A stretch of DNA of 64,000 bases from Flavobacteriales bacterium (lineage in GTDB: Bacteria > Bacteroidota > Bacteroidia > Flavobacteriales_E > Vicingaceae): positions 186,001 to 250,000 of the forward strand of contig JAPHUD010000007.1 in the NCBI GenBank assembly GCA_026196775.1, given 5' to 3'. Numbering within the stretch: position 1 is the stretch's first letter; each line of letters starts with the position of its first letter. A program made the position numbers and the translations under genes. Below the pieces are notes generated by a model. The model saw only the letters and a program-made list of their open reading frames with translations. It searched no databases and was not told the origin of the DNA. This document shows positions 45,505 to 55,152 of this stretch, one piece after another.

Positions 45505-47793
45505 TTAATGAGAAATAGCTACTTCAATAAACTTAGAAACTGGTGTATTGCTTTTATCAGCAACACTATTTATAGGAACTAACACATTTGTTTCAGGGAA
45601 ATAAGTGGCAACACAACCTTTTGCGATGTTGTAAGGAATAATTTTAAAATTGCGAGCAACACGTTCTTCACCATTGAAAAAGCTGGTTAAATGAACAATT
45701 TGTTCTGCTTGTAAATTGCTTTCTTCAATGTCTGATTTGTTCATTAAGATTACTCTTCTTTCGTTGATAATCCCTCTGTATCTATCGTCCATACCATAAA
45801 TAGTGGTGTTGTATTGGTCGTGAGTTCTTATGGTCATCATAATAAAATTCCCTTTCGCTACCTTATTTTCTGCTAACGGATTAACGGTAAACTTTGCTTT
45901 TTTGTCGGGCATATTGAAATCTCGTTCTCTAGCACCATTAGGCAAATAAAAACCACTAGGTTGTTGAATTTTCTCATTAAAATTTTCAAAACCAGGAATA
46001 GTAGCTGCAATGTGATTTCTTACTACATTATAATCATCTTTCATGGCTGTCCAATTGATAGAGCTGTTTTTAAAAGTGGCATTTGCAATTTCTGCAATAA
46101 TAGCATGTTCGCTTAATAAATAAGGTGAAGCAGGATCAAAACTTCCTTTACTTTTATGAACAATTCCCATAGAATTCTCAACGGTAATATATTGTTTTCC
46201 TGAGGCTTGTATATCTGTTTCGGAACGGGAGATACAAGGCAGAATTAGGGCTTCTTTTCCTGTAACCAAATGAGAACGGTTAAGTTTGGTAGAAACTTGT
46301 ATGGTTAAATCGCAATTTTGCATGGCTTTTCCTGTGTATTCACTATCAGGAGTAGCAGAAATAAAATTTCCTCCCATAGCCATAAAAACTCTTACTTTGT
46401 TTTCGTTCATGGCTTTAATAGCTTCTACGGCATCATAACCATCTTCTTTAGGGCATTGTATTGAAAAATGTCCTTCTAATTTGTTTAAAAAATCAGGATT
46501 AGGTTTTTCCCAAATTCCCATAGTTCTGTCGCCTTGCACATTGCTATGTCCCCTAACAGGACAAGTTCCTGCTCCAGGTTTTCCTATACTTCCTTTTACC
46601 AATAAAAGATTTACCACTTCTCTAATAGTATTTACTGCATTTTTATGTTGGGTTAATCCCATTGCCCAGCAAACAATAATTTTTTTCTTTTCAATGAGTA
46701 ATTCGGCAAAAGCTCTTATTTCAGCCTCACTAATTCCACTTTCAGCAACTGCTTTATTAAAATCAGTGTTTTTAATATCATTTATAAACTCATCATAATT
46801 CACACAATGGTTATTGATGAAATCTAAATCAAAAACTTTCCCCGGATGGTTAGTTTCAGCTTCCCACATAAGGTATAAAACAGCCTTTAGTAAAGCAATA
46901 TCACCGTTAATTTTTACTTGTAAGTAAACATCATTAATTTTTTCTCCTCCTTTAATAATAGAAAGTGGATTTTGAGGATCGACAAAAACATTATTTCCTG
47001 CTTCAGGAATAGGGTTGATGGAGATTATTTTACCCCCATTTTCTTTACATTTTTCTAAAGCAGAAAGCATTCTAGGGTGGTTAGTGCCAGGATTTTGCCC
47101 CATCACAACAATTACTTCTGCAATATGTAAATCTTCTAAGGTTACGCTTCCTTTTCCAATACCTAAGGTTTCGCTTAGTGCAGTACCACTAGATTCGTGG
47201 CACATATTGGAACAATCGGGTAGATTGTTAGTGCCCAATTGACGGACAAAAAGTTGATACATGTAAGCAGCTTCGTTACTTGTTCTTCCTGAAGTATAAA
47301 AAACGGCTTCATCCGGAGTAGAAAGACTATTGAGTTTATTGCCAATTAATTCAAAAGCTTTTTCCCAAGAAATAGGTTCATAATAAGAACTGTCTTCTTT
47401 TAAGTACATGGGTTCTGTAATTCTTCCTGCCTTTCCGATAGCGTAGTCTGTCCATTTACTAAGTTCTTCTACACTGTGTTTTTTAAAGAATTCAGGAGTA
47501 ACTTTTTTGGTAGTGGCTTCTTCGGCTATAGCTTTCACGCCATTTTCGCAATACTCGCCTAAAGAAGAACGCTTTCCGTCAGGATCGGGCCAGGCACAAC
47601 CGGGACAATCAAAACCATCTTTTTGATTCATTTTGTTTAGTACTTTAATACCTTGCCAAATGCCTAGCTCTTCACTTATGTGTTGCATAGAAGATATTAA
47701 GGCAGGGATTCCAGCTGCTTTTTCTTTACGTTCTGTAAGTTTTAGGTTGCTAAACTCCTCTGGAGGAACAATTTGTACTTTTCTATTTGACAT
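45505..47793 (-). CDS. FdhF/YdeP family molybdopterin oxidoreductase
   Basis: The 762-residue cytoplasmic enzyme contains the N-terminal cluster-like motif GFDCPGCAWPDPDG with a further Cys in GEYCENG, then YEPISWEKAFELIG, TSGRTSNEA, NMCHESSG and CWAMGLTQHKNA, followed by a C-terminal molybdopterin-binding domain. This matches the YdeP branch of formate-dehydrogenase-H-like enzymes, whose substrate is uncertain (E. coli YdeP is linked to acid resistance). There is no selenocysteine TGA. No electron-transfer partner is adjacent. Preceded by a TATCTTTG -7 element at 47815-47822. Confidence 0.93.
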   Translation of the reverse strand: MSNRKVQIVPPEEFSNLKLTERKEKAAGIPALISSMQHISEELGIWQGIKVLNKMNQKDGFDCPGCAWPDPDGKRSSLGEYCENGVKAIAEEATTKKVTPEFFKKHSVEELSKWTDYAIGKAGRITEPMYLKEDSSYYEPISWEKAFELIGNKLNSLSTPDEAVFYTSGRTSNEAAYMYQLFVRQLGTNNLPDCSNMCHESSGTALSETLGIGKGSVTLEDLHIAEVIVVMGQNPGTNHPRMLSALEKCKENGGKIISINPIPEAGNNVFVDPQNPLSIIKGGEKINDVYLQVKINGDIALLKAVLYLMWEAETNHPGKVFDLDFINNHCVNYDEFINDIKNTDFNKAVAESGISEAEIRAFAELLIEKKKIIVCWAMGLTQHKNAVNTIREVVNLLLVKGSIGKPGAGTCPVRGHSNVQGDRTMGIWEKPNPDFLNKLEGHFSIQCPKEDGYDAVEAIKAMNENKVRVFMAMGGNFISATPDSEYTGKAMQNCDLTIQVSTKLNRSHLVTGKEALILPCISRSETDIQASGKQYITVENSMGIVHKSKGSFDPASPYLLSEHAIIAEIANATFKNSSINWTAMKDDYNVVRNHIAATIPGFENFNEKIQQPSGFYLPNGARERDFNMPDKKAKFTVNPLAENKVAKGNFIMMTIRTHDQYNTTIYGMDDRYRGIINERRVILMNKSDIEESNLQAEQIVHLTSFFNGEERVARNFKIIPYNIAKGCVATYFPETNVLVPINSVADKSNTPVSKFIEVAISH

Positions 47794-47814
47794 ACCAATA
47801 TGTTTTGATGTTTA

Positions 47815-47822
47815 CAAAGATA
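47815..47822 (-). promoter_or_regulatory. Candidate -7 element of the FdhF/YdeP gene
   Basis: On the minus strand TATCTTTG, a full match to TAnnTTTG, 21 bases before the ATG at 47793. No clear TTTG further upstream. Confidence 0.4.
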
Positions 47823-47848
47823 ATAAATCTCATATAACTTATAAGCCT

Positions 47849-47871
47849 GAAGACCGAGGTCGGAAGACCGA
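47849..47871. repeat. Short direct repeat GAAGACCGA
   Basis: GAAGACCGA occurs at 47849-47857 and 47863-47871, separated by GGTCG. It is GC-richer than the flanking sequence and lies between two minus-strand genes. It resembles dispersed intergenic repeats but only this copy is in the window. Confidence 0.45.
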
Positions 47872-47890
47872 AGATTTTCCAATTAAATCT

Positions 47891-48139
47891 CTAAACTTTT
47901 TCTTTAATAGTTTCATACTCATTCTCAGAAATAACATCGCAATAAGCTTCATAATTAATGCTTAAATCTTCAATTAAATTTCTGTCGGGTAAAATTTTGG
48001 CTTTAAAGTGATGAAGCGTATAAGCGTTGCTAAGCACCTGAATTTCTTCAAATTCCTCTTTGGAGATAATTTTAAAATACGATTTGTTGTTTTTATATTT
48101 TCTATAAATAGGATAATTTATATTAGAAGTGTCTGTCAT
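47891..48139 (-). CDS. Hypothetical small acidic protein
   Basis: An 82-residue frame with ATG at 48139. The sequence reads as a compact folded domain (YPIYRKYKNNKSYFKIISKE, then EIQVLSNAYTLHHFKA, then YCDVISENEYETIKEKV) with no signal peptide. I do not recognise it. It ends 97 bases before the FdhF/YdeP start, with the short repeat between. Codon choice looks normal for this genome. The gene is plausible but unsupported by homology that I can name. Confidence 0.55.
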   Translation of the reverse strand: MTDTSNINYPIYRKYKNNKSYFKIISKEEFEEIQVLSNAYTLHHFKAKILPDRNLIEDLSINYEAYCDVISENEYETIKEKV

Positions 48140-48232
48140 GAATAAAAATTAAGCTTTAAAAGGCTCGTAAAGCTAAGAAAAACCTAAACAATAATTAGTA
48201 AAAATTAACAAAAAATAAAGAACATTTTTTAG

Positions 48233-48240
48233 TACTTTCG
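48233..48240 (+). promoter_or_regulatory. Candidate -7 element of guaB
   Basis: TACTTTCG, one base from TAnnTTTG, 22 bases before the guaB ATG. The same C variant occurs in other candidate promoters in this window. No -33 TTTG is apparent. Confidence 0.3.
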
Positions 48241-48262
48241 CAACAATTATTTTCAAAAATTT

Positions 48263-49735
48263 ATGAGCGATTTATTAGATAAAATAATAGGAGAGGGGTT
48301 AACCTACGATGACGTGTTAATGGTGCCTGCCTATTCAGAAGTACTTCCTAGAGAAGTATCAATCACAACAAAATTCACTAAAAAAATTGAGCTAAAAACA
48401 CCAATAGTTTCTGCTGCTATGGATACTGTAACAGAATCTAAATTGGCTATTGCTATAGCTCAAGAAGGAGGGATAGGGGTGTTGCATAAAAACATGACTA
48501 TTGAGCAACAAGCAGAAAAAGTGAGAATTGTTAAGCGTTCTGAAAGTGGTATGATTCAAGATCCTGTTACCATATTAAATGGAGCAAATGTTGGTGATGC
48601 GTTGGCGTTAATGTCTAAACATAAAATAGGTGGTATTCCTGTGGTAAATGAAGAAAGAAAGTTGGTTGGAATTGTGACCAATAGAGATTTGCGTTTTCAG
48701 AAGAATATGGAAACACCTATTGCTCAGGTAATGACTGCTGAAAATATTATTACCGCTCAACAAGGAACTAATTTAGAAAAAGCTAGAGAGATTCTTCAAG
48801 AGTATAAAATTGAAAAATTGCCTGTAGTAAATGAGAATAATGAATTAATTGGTTTAATTACATATAAAGACATCAAAAAAGTTATTCTTAAACCAAATGC
48901 TTGTAAAGATGAGTACGGAAGATTGAGAGTAGCGGCAGCAGTTGGAGTAACTGCAGATGTGTTAGAGAGAGTAGGGGCTTTAGAAAAAGCTGGAGTTGAT
49001 GCTGTAATTATAGATACTGCTCACGGACATTCAAGAGGAGTGATAGAAACATTAAAAACAGTTAAGTCAACTTTTCCAAACTTACAAGTAGTAGTAGGAA
49101 ATATTGCTACCAAAGAAGCAGCATTAGCATTGGTAGAAGCAGGAGCAGATGCAGTGAAAGTGGGGATTGGACCAGGTTCCATTTGTACTACAAGAATTAT
49201 AGCAGGTGTTGGTGTTCCACAACTTTCGGCAGTAATGATGGTTGCCGAAGGATTAAAAGGTACAGGTGTGCCGATGATTGCTGATGGTGGAATTAGATTT
49301 ACCGGAGATATTGTAAAAGCTTTATCGGCAGGAGCAGATTCAATTATGGCAGGCTCATTGTTTGCAGGTGTTGATGAGTCACCAGGAGAAACCATCATTT
49401 ATGAAGGTAGAAAATTTAAGGCTTATAGAGGTATGGGTTCAATAGAAGCTATGCAAAAAGGTTCTAAGGATAGGTATTTTCAGGATGCAGAAGATGATAT
49501 AGCTAAATTGGTACCGGAAGGAATTTCGGGAAGAGTACCTTACAAAGGGTTTTTAAGCGAAGTAATCTATCAAATGATTGGTGGATTAAAAGCAGGGATG
49601 GGTTATTGTGGAGCACGAAATATTGAAGAGTTGAAAAAAGCTAAATTTATAAGAATAACAGCTTCCGGAATGAATGAAAGTCATCCGCATAATATTACCA
49701 TTACTAGAGAAGCTCCTAATTATTCTAGACGTTAG
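48263..49735 (+). CDS. guaB: Inosine-5'-monophosphate dehydrogenase
   Basis: The 490-residue enzyme oxidises IMP to XMP with NAD+, the committed step to GMP. The TIM barrel is interrupted by a CBS pair (about 95-205, MTAENIITAQQGTN is in it). The active-site loop GPGSICTTRI carries the catalytic Cys; GVGVPQLSA and IADGGIRFTGDI and the flap region GSKDRYFQ are all present. Full family length. The downstream PPIase gene starts 43 bases later on the same strand. Confidence 0.99.
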   Translation: MSDLLDKIIGEGLTYDDVLMVPAYSEVLPREVSITTKFTKKIELKTPIVSAAMDTVTESKLAIAIAQEGGIGVLHKNMTIEQQAEKVRIVKRSESGMIQDPVTILNGANVGDALALMSKHKIGGIPVVNEERKLVGIVTNRDLRFQKNMETPIAQVMTAENIITAQQGTNLEKAREILQEYKIEKLPVVNENNELIGLITYKDIKKVILKPNACKDEYGRLRVAAAVGVTADVLERVGALEKAGVDAVIIDTAHGHSRGVIETLKTVKSTFPNLQVVVGNIATKEAALALVEAGADAVKVGIGPGSICTTRIIAGVGVPQLSAVMMVAEGLKGTGVPMIADGGIRFTGDIVKALSAGADSIMAGSLFAGVDESPGETIIYEGRKFKAYRGMGSIEAMQKGSKDRYFQDAEDDIAKLVPEGISGRVPYKGFLSEVIYQMIGGLKAGMGYCGARNIEELKKAKFIRITASGMNESHPHNITITREAPNYSRR

Positions 49736-49778
49736 GAATTGGAAATTAAACGAAAACTAAAAATTAAATTAGAATAAA

Positions 49779-51758
49779 ATGAAAAAGTTAATTGTTTGTA
49801 TAAGTTTTATATTAGGAACATTAGTAGTTTTTGCTCAGAAAAATGAAAGTCCAATATTATTAGAAATTGGAGATAAAAAAATTACCTTAGAAGAGTTTGA
49901 AGCCATTTATAATAAAAACTCAGACAATAAAAAAAATACGAAAGAAGAGGTTGAAGACTATTTAGATTTATACATTAAATTTAAATTAAAAGTAGTTGAG
50001 GCTGAAGATTTAGGAATGGATACTTTACCTGCTTTTACACAAGAGCTAGAAGGTTATAGAAAGCAATTAGCACAACCTTATTTAAGCGATAGGGAAGTTA
50101 CTGAAAAGTTAATTGAAGAAGCTTATCAAAGAATGAAGTATGATGTTAAAGCTGCTCATATATTAGTGAAAGTAACACCTGAAGCAGATCCAAAGGATAC
50201 TTTAGTAGCTTACAATAAAATAATGAAAATTAGAAAAAGAATTGTTGGTGGAGAAGATTTTGAAAAAGTAGCTGCAGAAGTTTCTGAAGATCCTTCAGCA
50301 AAAAACAATCAAGGTAATTTAGGTTATTTTTCAGCTTTTCAAATGGTTTATCCTTTTGAAACAGCGGCTTACGAAACTGAAGTAGGAAAAATTTCTATGC
50401 CTGTAAGAACGAGTTTTGGTTATCATTTAGTAAAAACTATTGATAAAAGAAAAGCCAGGGGAATTATGAAAGTGGCACATATAATGGTAAGAGCAGATAA
50501 AAAGTTAGGCGAAGAAGAAATTAATCAAAAAAAGGAAAAGATAGATGAAATTTATACAAAAGTAACTGCTAAGGATGCTGATTTTAAAGCTTTAACGAGA
50601 CAATACTCTGAGGATAAAGAATCTGCAAAAAGAGGCGGAGAGTTGCCCGCTTTTGGTGCCGGAAAAATGGTGGAAGAGTTTGAAACAGCTGCTTTCGCTT
50701 TAGAAAATGATGGAGATATCTCAGCACCTATACTTACAGATTACGGTTGGCACATCATTAAACGTTTAGAGTTGAAAAACTTAGAATCTTATGAGGAATT
50801 ATATCCAACATTAAAAGCTAAAGTAGCAAGAGACTCCAGAGCTAATAAGAGTAAAGAAATTGTAATTGAAAATATTAAGAAAGAAAATAATTTTAAAGAA
50901 GATTTGAAGAGAAGAAATGATTTTTATACAGCTGTAGATCAAAAGAAGTTTAATAAAGGAGAATGGAAGGCTGAAGATGTTGCTAAATTGGATAAAGTAA
51001 TGTTCGGGTTTTACCCAGCAGATGGAGAAAAATTTGAATATAGACAAACACAATTTGCTAAAAGATTAGAAAACCACATGAGTAGAAATGAACCTACTAA
51101 TGTAGACTTAAAGCCTTACATTAATAAACTATACAATACTGTGGTTGAAGAAATGACTATGAGATTTAAAAACAGAAGACTTCCTATAGTTAACAAAGAG
51201 TTTAGAATGTTGTTGCAAGAATATAGAGAAGGTATTTTGTTGTTTAATATTACCGATGAAAAAGTGTGGAGCAAAGCAGTTAAAGATACAGCTGGATTAG
51301 AAGCTTTTTACGAAGCAAACAAACAAAATTACATGTGGGGAGAACGTGCTGATGCACTTATTTACAAATGTAGTAATGAAAAAATAGCTAAGAAAGTAGA
51401 AAAATTAATTAAGGCTAAAGCTAAAAAAGGATATAGCAATGAAGATATTCTTAAACAGATCAATAAAGATAGTCAGTTAAATTTAACTATTGAGGAAGGT
51501 AAATTTACTAAAGATCAAAATGAATTAGTTGCTAAAGCTAAATGGGAAAATAAAGCCGTAACTAAACTTAATAATGATAATGAAATTGTATTGATTGAAG
51601 TAAAAGAGGTTTTACCTCCTCAACCAAAATTATTAGATGAAATAAGAGGGTTGGTAACTTCAGATTATCAAAACAAATTAGAAAAAGAATGGATAGCAAA
51701 ATTAAAAGCCAAATATCCTGTAAAAATTCATAAAGAAGTATTATCTAAATTACAGTAA
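49779..51758 (+). CDS. PpiC-type peptidyl-prolyl cis-trans isomerase (SurA-like)
   Basis: The 659-residue exported folding factor has a signal peptide (MKKLIVCISFILGTLVVFAQ) and an N-terminal SurA-like region. Two parvulin domains follow, the first at about residues 120-225 (KAAHILVKVTPE ... GNLGYFSAFQMVYPFE ... TSFGYHLVKTID) and the second at about 230-335 (KVAHIMVRADKK ... GGELPAFGAGKMVEEFE ... TDYGWHIIKRLE). A helical C-terminal half is longer than in E. coli SurA. It probably assists outer-membrane protein folding. First of three folding-factor genes downstream of guaB. Confidence 0.95.
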   Translation: MKKLIVCISFILGTLVVFAQKNESPILLEIGDKKITLEEFEAIYNKNSDNKKNTKEEVEDYLDLYIKFKLKVVEAEDLGMDTLPAFTQELEGYRKQLAQPYLSDREVTEKLIEEAYQRMKYDVKAAHILVKVTPEADPKDTLVAYNKIMKIRKRIVGGEDFEKVAAEVSEDPSAKNNQGNLGYFSAFQMVYPFETAAYETEVGKISMPVRTSFGYHLVKTIDKRKARGIMKVAHIMVRADKKLGEEEINQKKEKIDEIYTKVTAKDADFKALTRQYSEDKESAKRGGELPAFGAGKMVEEFETAAFALENDGDISAPILTDYGWHIIKRLELKNLESYEELYPTLKAKVARDSRANKSKEIVIENIKKENNFKEDLKRRNDFYTAVDQKKFNKGEWKAEDVAKLDKVMFGFYPADGEKFEYRQTQFAKRLENHMSRNEPTNVDLKPYINKLYNTVVEEMTMRFKNRRLPIVNKEFRMLLQEYREGILLFNITDEKVWSKAVKDTAGLEAFYEANKQNYMWGERADALIYKCSNEKIAKKVEKLIKAKAKKGYSNEDILKQINKDSQLNLTIEEGKFTKDQNELVAKAKWENKAVTKLNNDNEIVLIEVKEVLPPQPKLLDEIRGLVTSDYQNKLEKEWIAKLKAKYPVKIHKEVLSKLQ

Positions 51759-51770
51759 ATATCAATTAGA

Positions 51771-51819
51771 GATTAGGAGGTGAAGTCGTCCTACGATAGT
51801 CGCCATAATCTGTGAGGTA
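51771..51819. other. GC-richer intergenic block
   Basis: The gap between the first PPIase gene and the lipoprotein gene holds GAAGTCGTCCTACGATAGTC and neighbours, richer in G and C than the surrounding gaps and containing TCGT-CCT-ACGA, then TAAATAAATAAATAAT just before the ATG. Nothing identifiable; possibly a remnant of a dispersed repeat. Confidence 0.3.
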
Positions 51820-51837
51820 ATAAATAAATAAATAATA

Positions 51838-52719
51838 ATGAAACAACTGATTGGAGTCGCTATAATTTTACTTTCACTTGTTTCTTGTGATTTAGATTTT
51901 TTTGGAAATCAAGATGAGGAAGATAAAGTGGGTGTTCTTGTAGAAGTAGGTCAATACCAATTAAAGTTGAAAGAAATTGAAAATTTAACTTTAACAGGTA
52001 TTTCTAAGGATGATAGTTTAGCAATTGTAAATAATTTTATTGAAAACTGGATTAAAGAAAAATTGGTACTCCAAAAAGCAGAACTTAATTTAGATCAAAA
52101 TCAACAAGACTTTAAAAAACAATTGGAAGATTATAGAACTACTTTGCTCACCTACACTTATGAAAAAGAATTGATTAAGCAAAAGCTAGACACTTTTGTA
52201 GCTGAAGAAGAGATTAAAGCTTATTACGATAAAAATCCTGAGAATTTTAAGCTGATAAACGATATTGTTAAAGTAAAATTTATGAAAGTGCCTATAAAAG
52301 CACCTAAAGTTAAAAAGGTAAAAAAGATTTTTGCTTCTGATGAAGAAAAACACCAACAAGAAGTAAAAGAATACGCACATCAATATGCCGAAAAGTTTTA
52401 TTTTAATGAAGAAGAATGGATAGAAGTAAATGATTTAAAAAAAGAACTACCTTTATCTGTTAATTATCAAATTGCTGCAAACAACAATATGGTACTTGAA
52501 GATTCGTTAGCTTATTACTTTTTAAAAGTTAATGACCATATAAAAAGTGGAGATGTTGCACCTTTATCTTTTGAAACTAACAACATTAAAAACATTATTA
52601 TCAATAAAAGAAAACTAAATCTGCTAAAAAAGCTAAAACACGATTTATATCAACAGGCAATTAACTCTAATAAAGTTAAGTTTTATAATAAAGAAGAAGA
52701 TATACAAGAACAAAACTAA
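51838..52719 (+). CDS. SurA-type N-domain lipoprotein
   Basis: The 293-residue protein begins MKQLIGVAIILLSLVSCDLD, a lipoprotein signal peptide with lipobox LVSC. It resembles the chaperone (SurA N) part of PPIases (VNNFIENWIKEKLVLQKAEL, followed by a YYDKNPENFKL helix-turn region) but I see no complete parvulin domain. It therefore looks like a lipid-anchored, isomerase-lacking chaperone. It sits between two full PPIases in what appears to be one operon, 79 bases after the first and 47 bases before the ATG of the next. Confidence 0.8.
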   Translation: MKQLIGVAIILLSLVSCDLDFFGNQDEEDKVGVLVEVGQYQLKLKEIENLTLTGISKDDSLAIVNNFIENWIKEKLVLQKAELNLDQNQQDFKKQLEDYRTTLLTYTYEKELIKQKLDTFVAEEEIKAYYDKNPENFKLINDIVKVKFMKVPIKAPKVKKVKKIFASDEEKHQQEVKEYAHQYAEKFYFNEEEWIEVNDLKKELPLSVNYQIAANNNMVLEDSLAYYFLKVNDHIKSGDVAPLSFETNNIKNIIINKRKLNLLKKLKHDLYQQAINSNKVKFYNKEEDIQEQN

Positions 52720-52766
52720 TTTTAAGTTTGAGATTTAAAATTAGACAACTTGAGAAAAATAGACAC

Positions 52767-54116
52767 ATGATAATAGACATAAAAAACATAATCTTTCTTT
52801 TGCTAATTTTAATTGGCAATACATTAAAAAGTCAAACTGATGGTAAAGTATTAGATAAAACAATTGCCGTTGTGGGAGGAGAAATGTTATTATTTTCGGC
52901 ATTAGAAACTCAAATAGTTTCTTTAAAATCTCAAGGGGTAATTGTAGATGAAAATAATAAATGTGAAATAATGGAGGAATTATTATTTCAAAAGTTATTA
53001 ATTCACCAAGCAAAACAAGATAGTTTGGAAGTAAGTGATGAAGAGGTGGAAATGGAAATTGATAGGAGATTGAATTATTTTATAGCACAAATTGGGTCTG
53101 AACGTAAACTAGAACAATATTATAAAAAAACTATAAAGGAAATTAAAGAGGAGTTTAGAAATACAGTAAAAGACCAAATGATTAGTCAACGTATGCAAGG
53201 GAAAATAACTTCAGGATTATCCATTACACCTAAAGAGGTAAGAGATTTTTATAAAAAAATACCTGAAGACTCTATACCAACTATAGAGTCTGAAGTGAAA
53301 TATGCTCAAATATTAATTTATGCTAAAGAAAGTGAGGAAGAAATAAAGGCAGCTAAAGAACGAATACAAGCAATAAGAGATAGAATTATAAAAGGAGAAG
53401 ATTTTACAACCTTAGCTATACTTTACTCTGAAGATGAGGGTTCTGCTAAAAATGGTGGAGAAATAGGATTTTTAGGTAGAGCAGAATTGGTGCCTGAATA
53501 TTCGTCAACAGCATTTAAGTTAAAAAACACAGCGGTTTCTGAAATTGTTAAAACCAAGTTTGGTTTCCATATTATACAGTTAATTGAGAGAAGAGGGCAA
53601 AAAGTTAATACCAGACATATTCTTATAAAAATTAAAGTAAGTGAAAAAGAAGTGCAAAATGCTAAAAATTTGGCAGATAGTATATACAAAGCACTACCAA
53701 AAGATACATTAACCTTTGGTGAGTATGCTTTAAAATATTCTAAAGATGAAAGCTCTGCTAAAAGTGATGGGGTAGTTGCTAATCCTCAAACAGGCACTGC
53801 ATTTTTTAGTTTGGATGAAGTGGAACCACAGGTTTTTTACACATTAGATAAACTTAAGGAAGGTGAAATTTCAAAACCTGTTCCTGCACAATCTCCCGAT
53901 GGTAAAAAAGGATATAGAATAGTTAAGTTGATTAGTAAAACAGAACCACACAAGGCTTCTTTAGAAACAGATTATTCTAAAATCCAGCAGGCAGCCTTAG
54001 CAGCTAAAGAAGGAGAGCATACACTAAATTGGATTAAAGAAAAATTAGCAGATACCCATGTTAAAATTAGTGAAGAATACAAAGGTTGCCCATTTGAGAA
54101 CCCTTGGGTAAAATAA
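52767..54116 (+). CDS. SurA-like peptidyl-prolyl isomerase
   Basis: The 449-residue protein has a signal peptide (MIIDIKNIIFLLLILIGNTLKSQ), a SurA N-domain (VLDKTIAVVGGEMLLFSALE, then EELLFQKLLIHQA) and two parvulin domains (first about 172-275, SEVKYAQILIYAK through GFHIIQLIE; second about 280-400, VNTRHILIKIK). This is the SurA order and size, so it is the likeliest SurA equivalent. The open frame extends upstream to a TTG at 52728, but the ATG at 52767 gives the right signal peptide. It is the third folding-factor gene in the run. Confidence 0.93.
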   Translation: MIIDIKNIIFLLLILIGNTLKSQTDGKVLDKTIAVVGGEMLLFSALETQIVSLKSQGVIVDENNKCEIMEELLFQKLLIHQAKQDSLEVSDEEVEMEIDRRLNYFIAQIGSERKLEQYYKKTIKEIKEEFRNTVKDQMISQRMQGKITSGLSITPKEVRDFYKKIPEDSIPTIESEVKYAQILIYAKESEEEIKAAKERIQAIRDRIIKGEDFTTLAILYSEDEGSAKNGGEIGFLGRAELVPEYSSTAFKLKNTAVSEIVKTKFGFHIIQLIERRGQKVNTRHILIKIKVSEKEVQNAKNLADSIYKALPKDTLTFGEYALKYSKDESSAKSDGVVANPQTGTAFFSLDEVEPQVFYTLDKLKEGEISKPVPAQSPDGKKGYRIVKLISKTEPHKASLETDYSKIQQAALAAKEGEHTLNWIKEKLADTHVKISEEYKGCPFENPWVK

Positions 54117-54147
54117 TTTTTTACTCAAAACCAATAAAAATATAACT

Positions 54148-55119
54148 ATGTCAGAAAATAAATATAAATCAGAAGTTGAAGCAATAGACGATTTTGTTAA
54201 AAGATATAATATCTTAAAACAAGAAATTGGTAAAGTAATTGTTGGACAAGATGAGGTAATTAAAAGTGTATTAATTTCTATTTTTAGTAGAGGTCATTGC
54301 TTGTTGGTGGGTGTGCCTGGTTTAGCAAAAACATTACTTATAAATACTTTGGCAGATGCTTTAGGGTTAAGCTTTAACAGAATTCAGTTTACTCCCGATT
54401 TAATGCCATCAGACATTATTGGTTCTGAAATTTTAGATGAAACAAAAAATTTTAAATTTATTAAAGGTCCCTTGTTCGCCAACATTATCTTGGCAGATGA
54501 AATTAATAGAACACCTCCAAAGACCCAATCGGCTTTATTAGAAGCGATGCAAGAAAAAACAGTAACAGCAGCAGGAAATCATTATAAATTAGACAATCCT
54601 TTCTTTGTGTTGGCAACTCAAAACCCAATTGAACAAGAAGGTACTTATCCTTTACCAGAAGCTCAATTAGATAGATTTATGTTTAATATTTGGGTAGATT
54701 ATCCTAAATATGCCGAAGAGCTAGCTATTGTAAAAGCTACAACAACAGATAGCAATATACAGTTAAGTAAAGTAATGAATGCTGAGGAAATCATTTTCTT
54801 TCAGAATTTAATAAGAAAGCTACCTGTTGCAGATAATGTATTAGAATATGCTGTGAAATTGGCATCAAGCACTAGACCAGGTAATGATTTCTCTCCTGAA
54901 ATAGTAAACAATTACTTAAGCTGGGGAGCAGGACCAAGAGCATCTCAATATTTAATTGTTGGAGCCAAATGTCATGCTGCATTAAACGGAAAATATTCTC
55001 CGGATATTGATGATGTAAAAGCTGTGGCAACACCAATTTTAAGACACAGAATTGTAAGAAATTACAAAGCAGAAGCTGATGGCTATTCTATAGAAAAAAT
55101 TATAGAAGCCTTGTTATAA
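54148..55119 (+). CDS. MoxR family AAA+ ATPase
   Basis: The 323-residue cytoplasmic ATPase shows Walker A GVPGLAKTLL, Walker B ILADEINRTPPKTQSALLEAMQE, sensor 1 region FVLATQNPIEQEGTYPLPEAQLDRF and the C-terminal lid. MoxR proteins act as chaperones for activating metal enzymes or membrane complexes, usually with adjacent DUF58 and von Willebrand factor genes. None of those is present here, so it is a solitary MoxR. It lies 31 bases after the SurA-like gene and may share its transcript. Confidence 0.96.
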   Translation: MSENKYKSEVEAIDDFVKRYNILKQEIGKVIVGQDEVIKSVLISIFSRGHCLLVGVPGLAKTLLINTLADALGLSFNRIQFTPDLMPSDIIGSEILDETKNFKFIKGPLFANIILADEINRTPPKTQSALLEAMQEKTVTAAGNHYKLDNPFFVLATQNPIEQEGTYPLPEAQLDRFMFNIWVDYPKYAEELAIVKATTTDSNIQLSKVMNAEEIIFFQNLIRKLPVADNVLEYAVKLASSTRPGNDFSPEIVNNYLSWGAGPRASQYLIVGAKCHAALNGKYSPDIDDVKAVATPILRHRIVRNYKAEADGYSIEKIIEALL

Positions 55120-55152
55120 AAGCTTTTTGGCTGTTTTTATAAATTTCATTTA

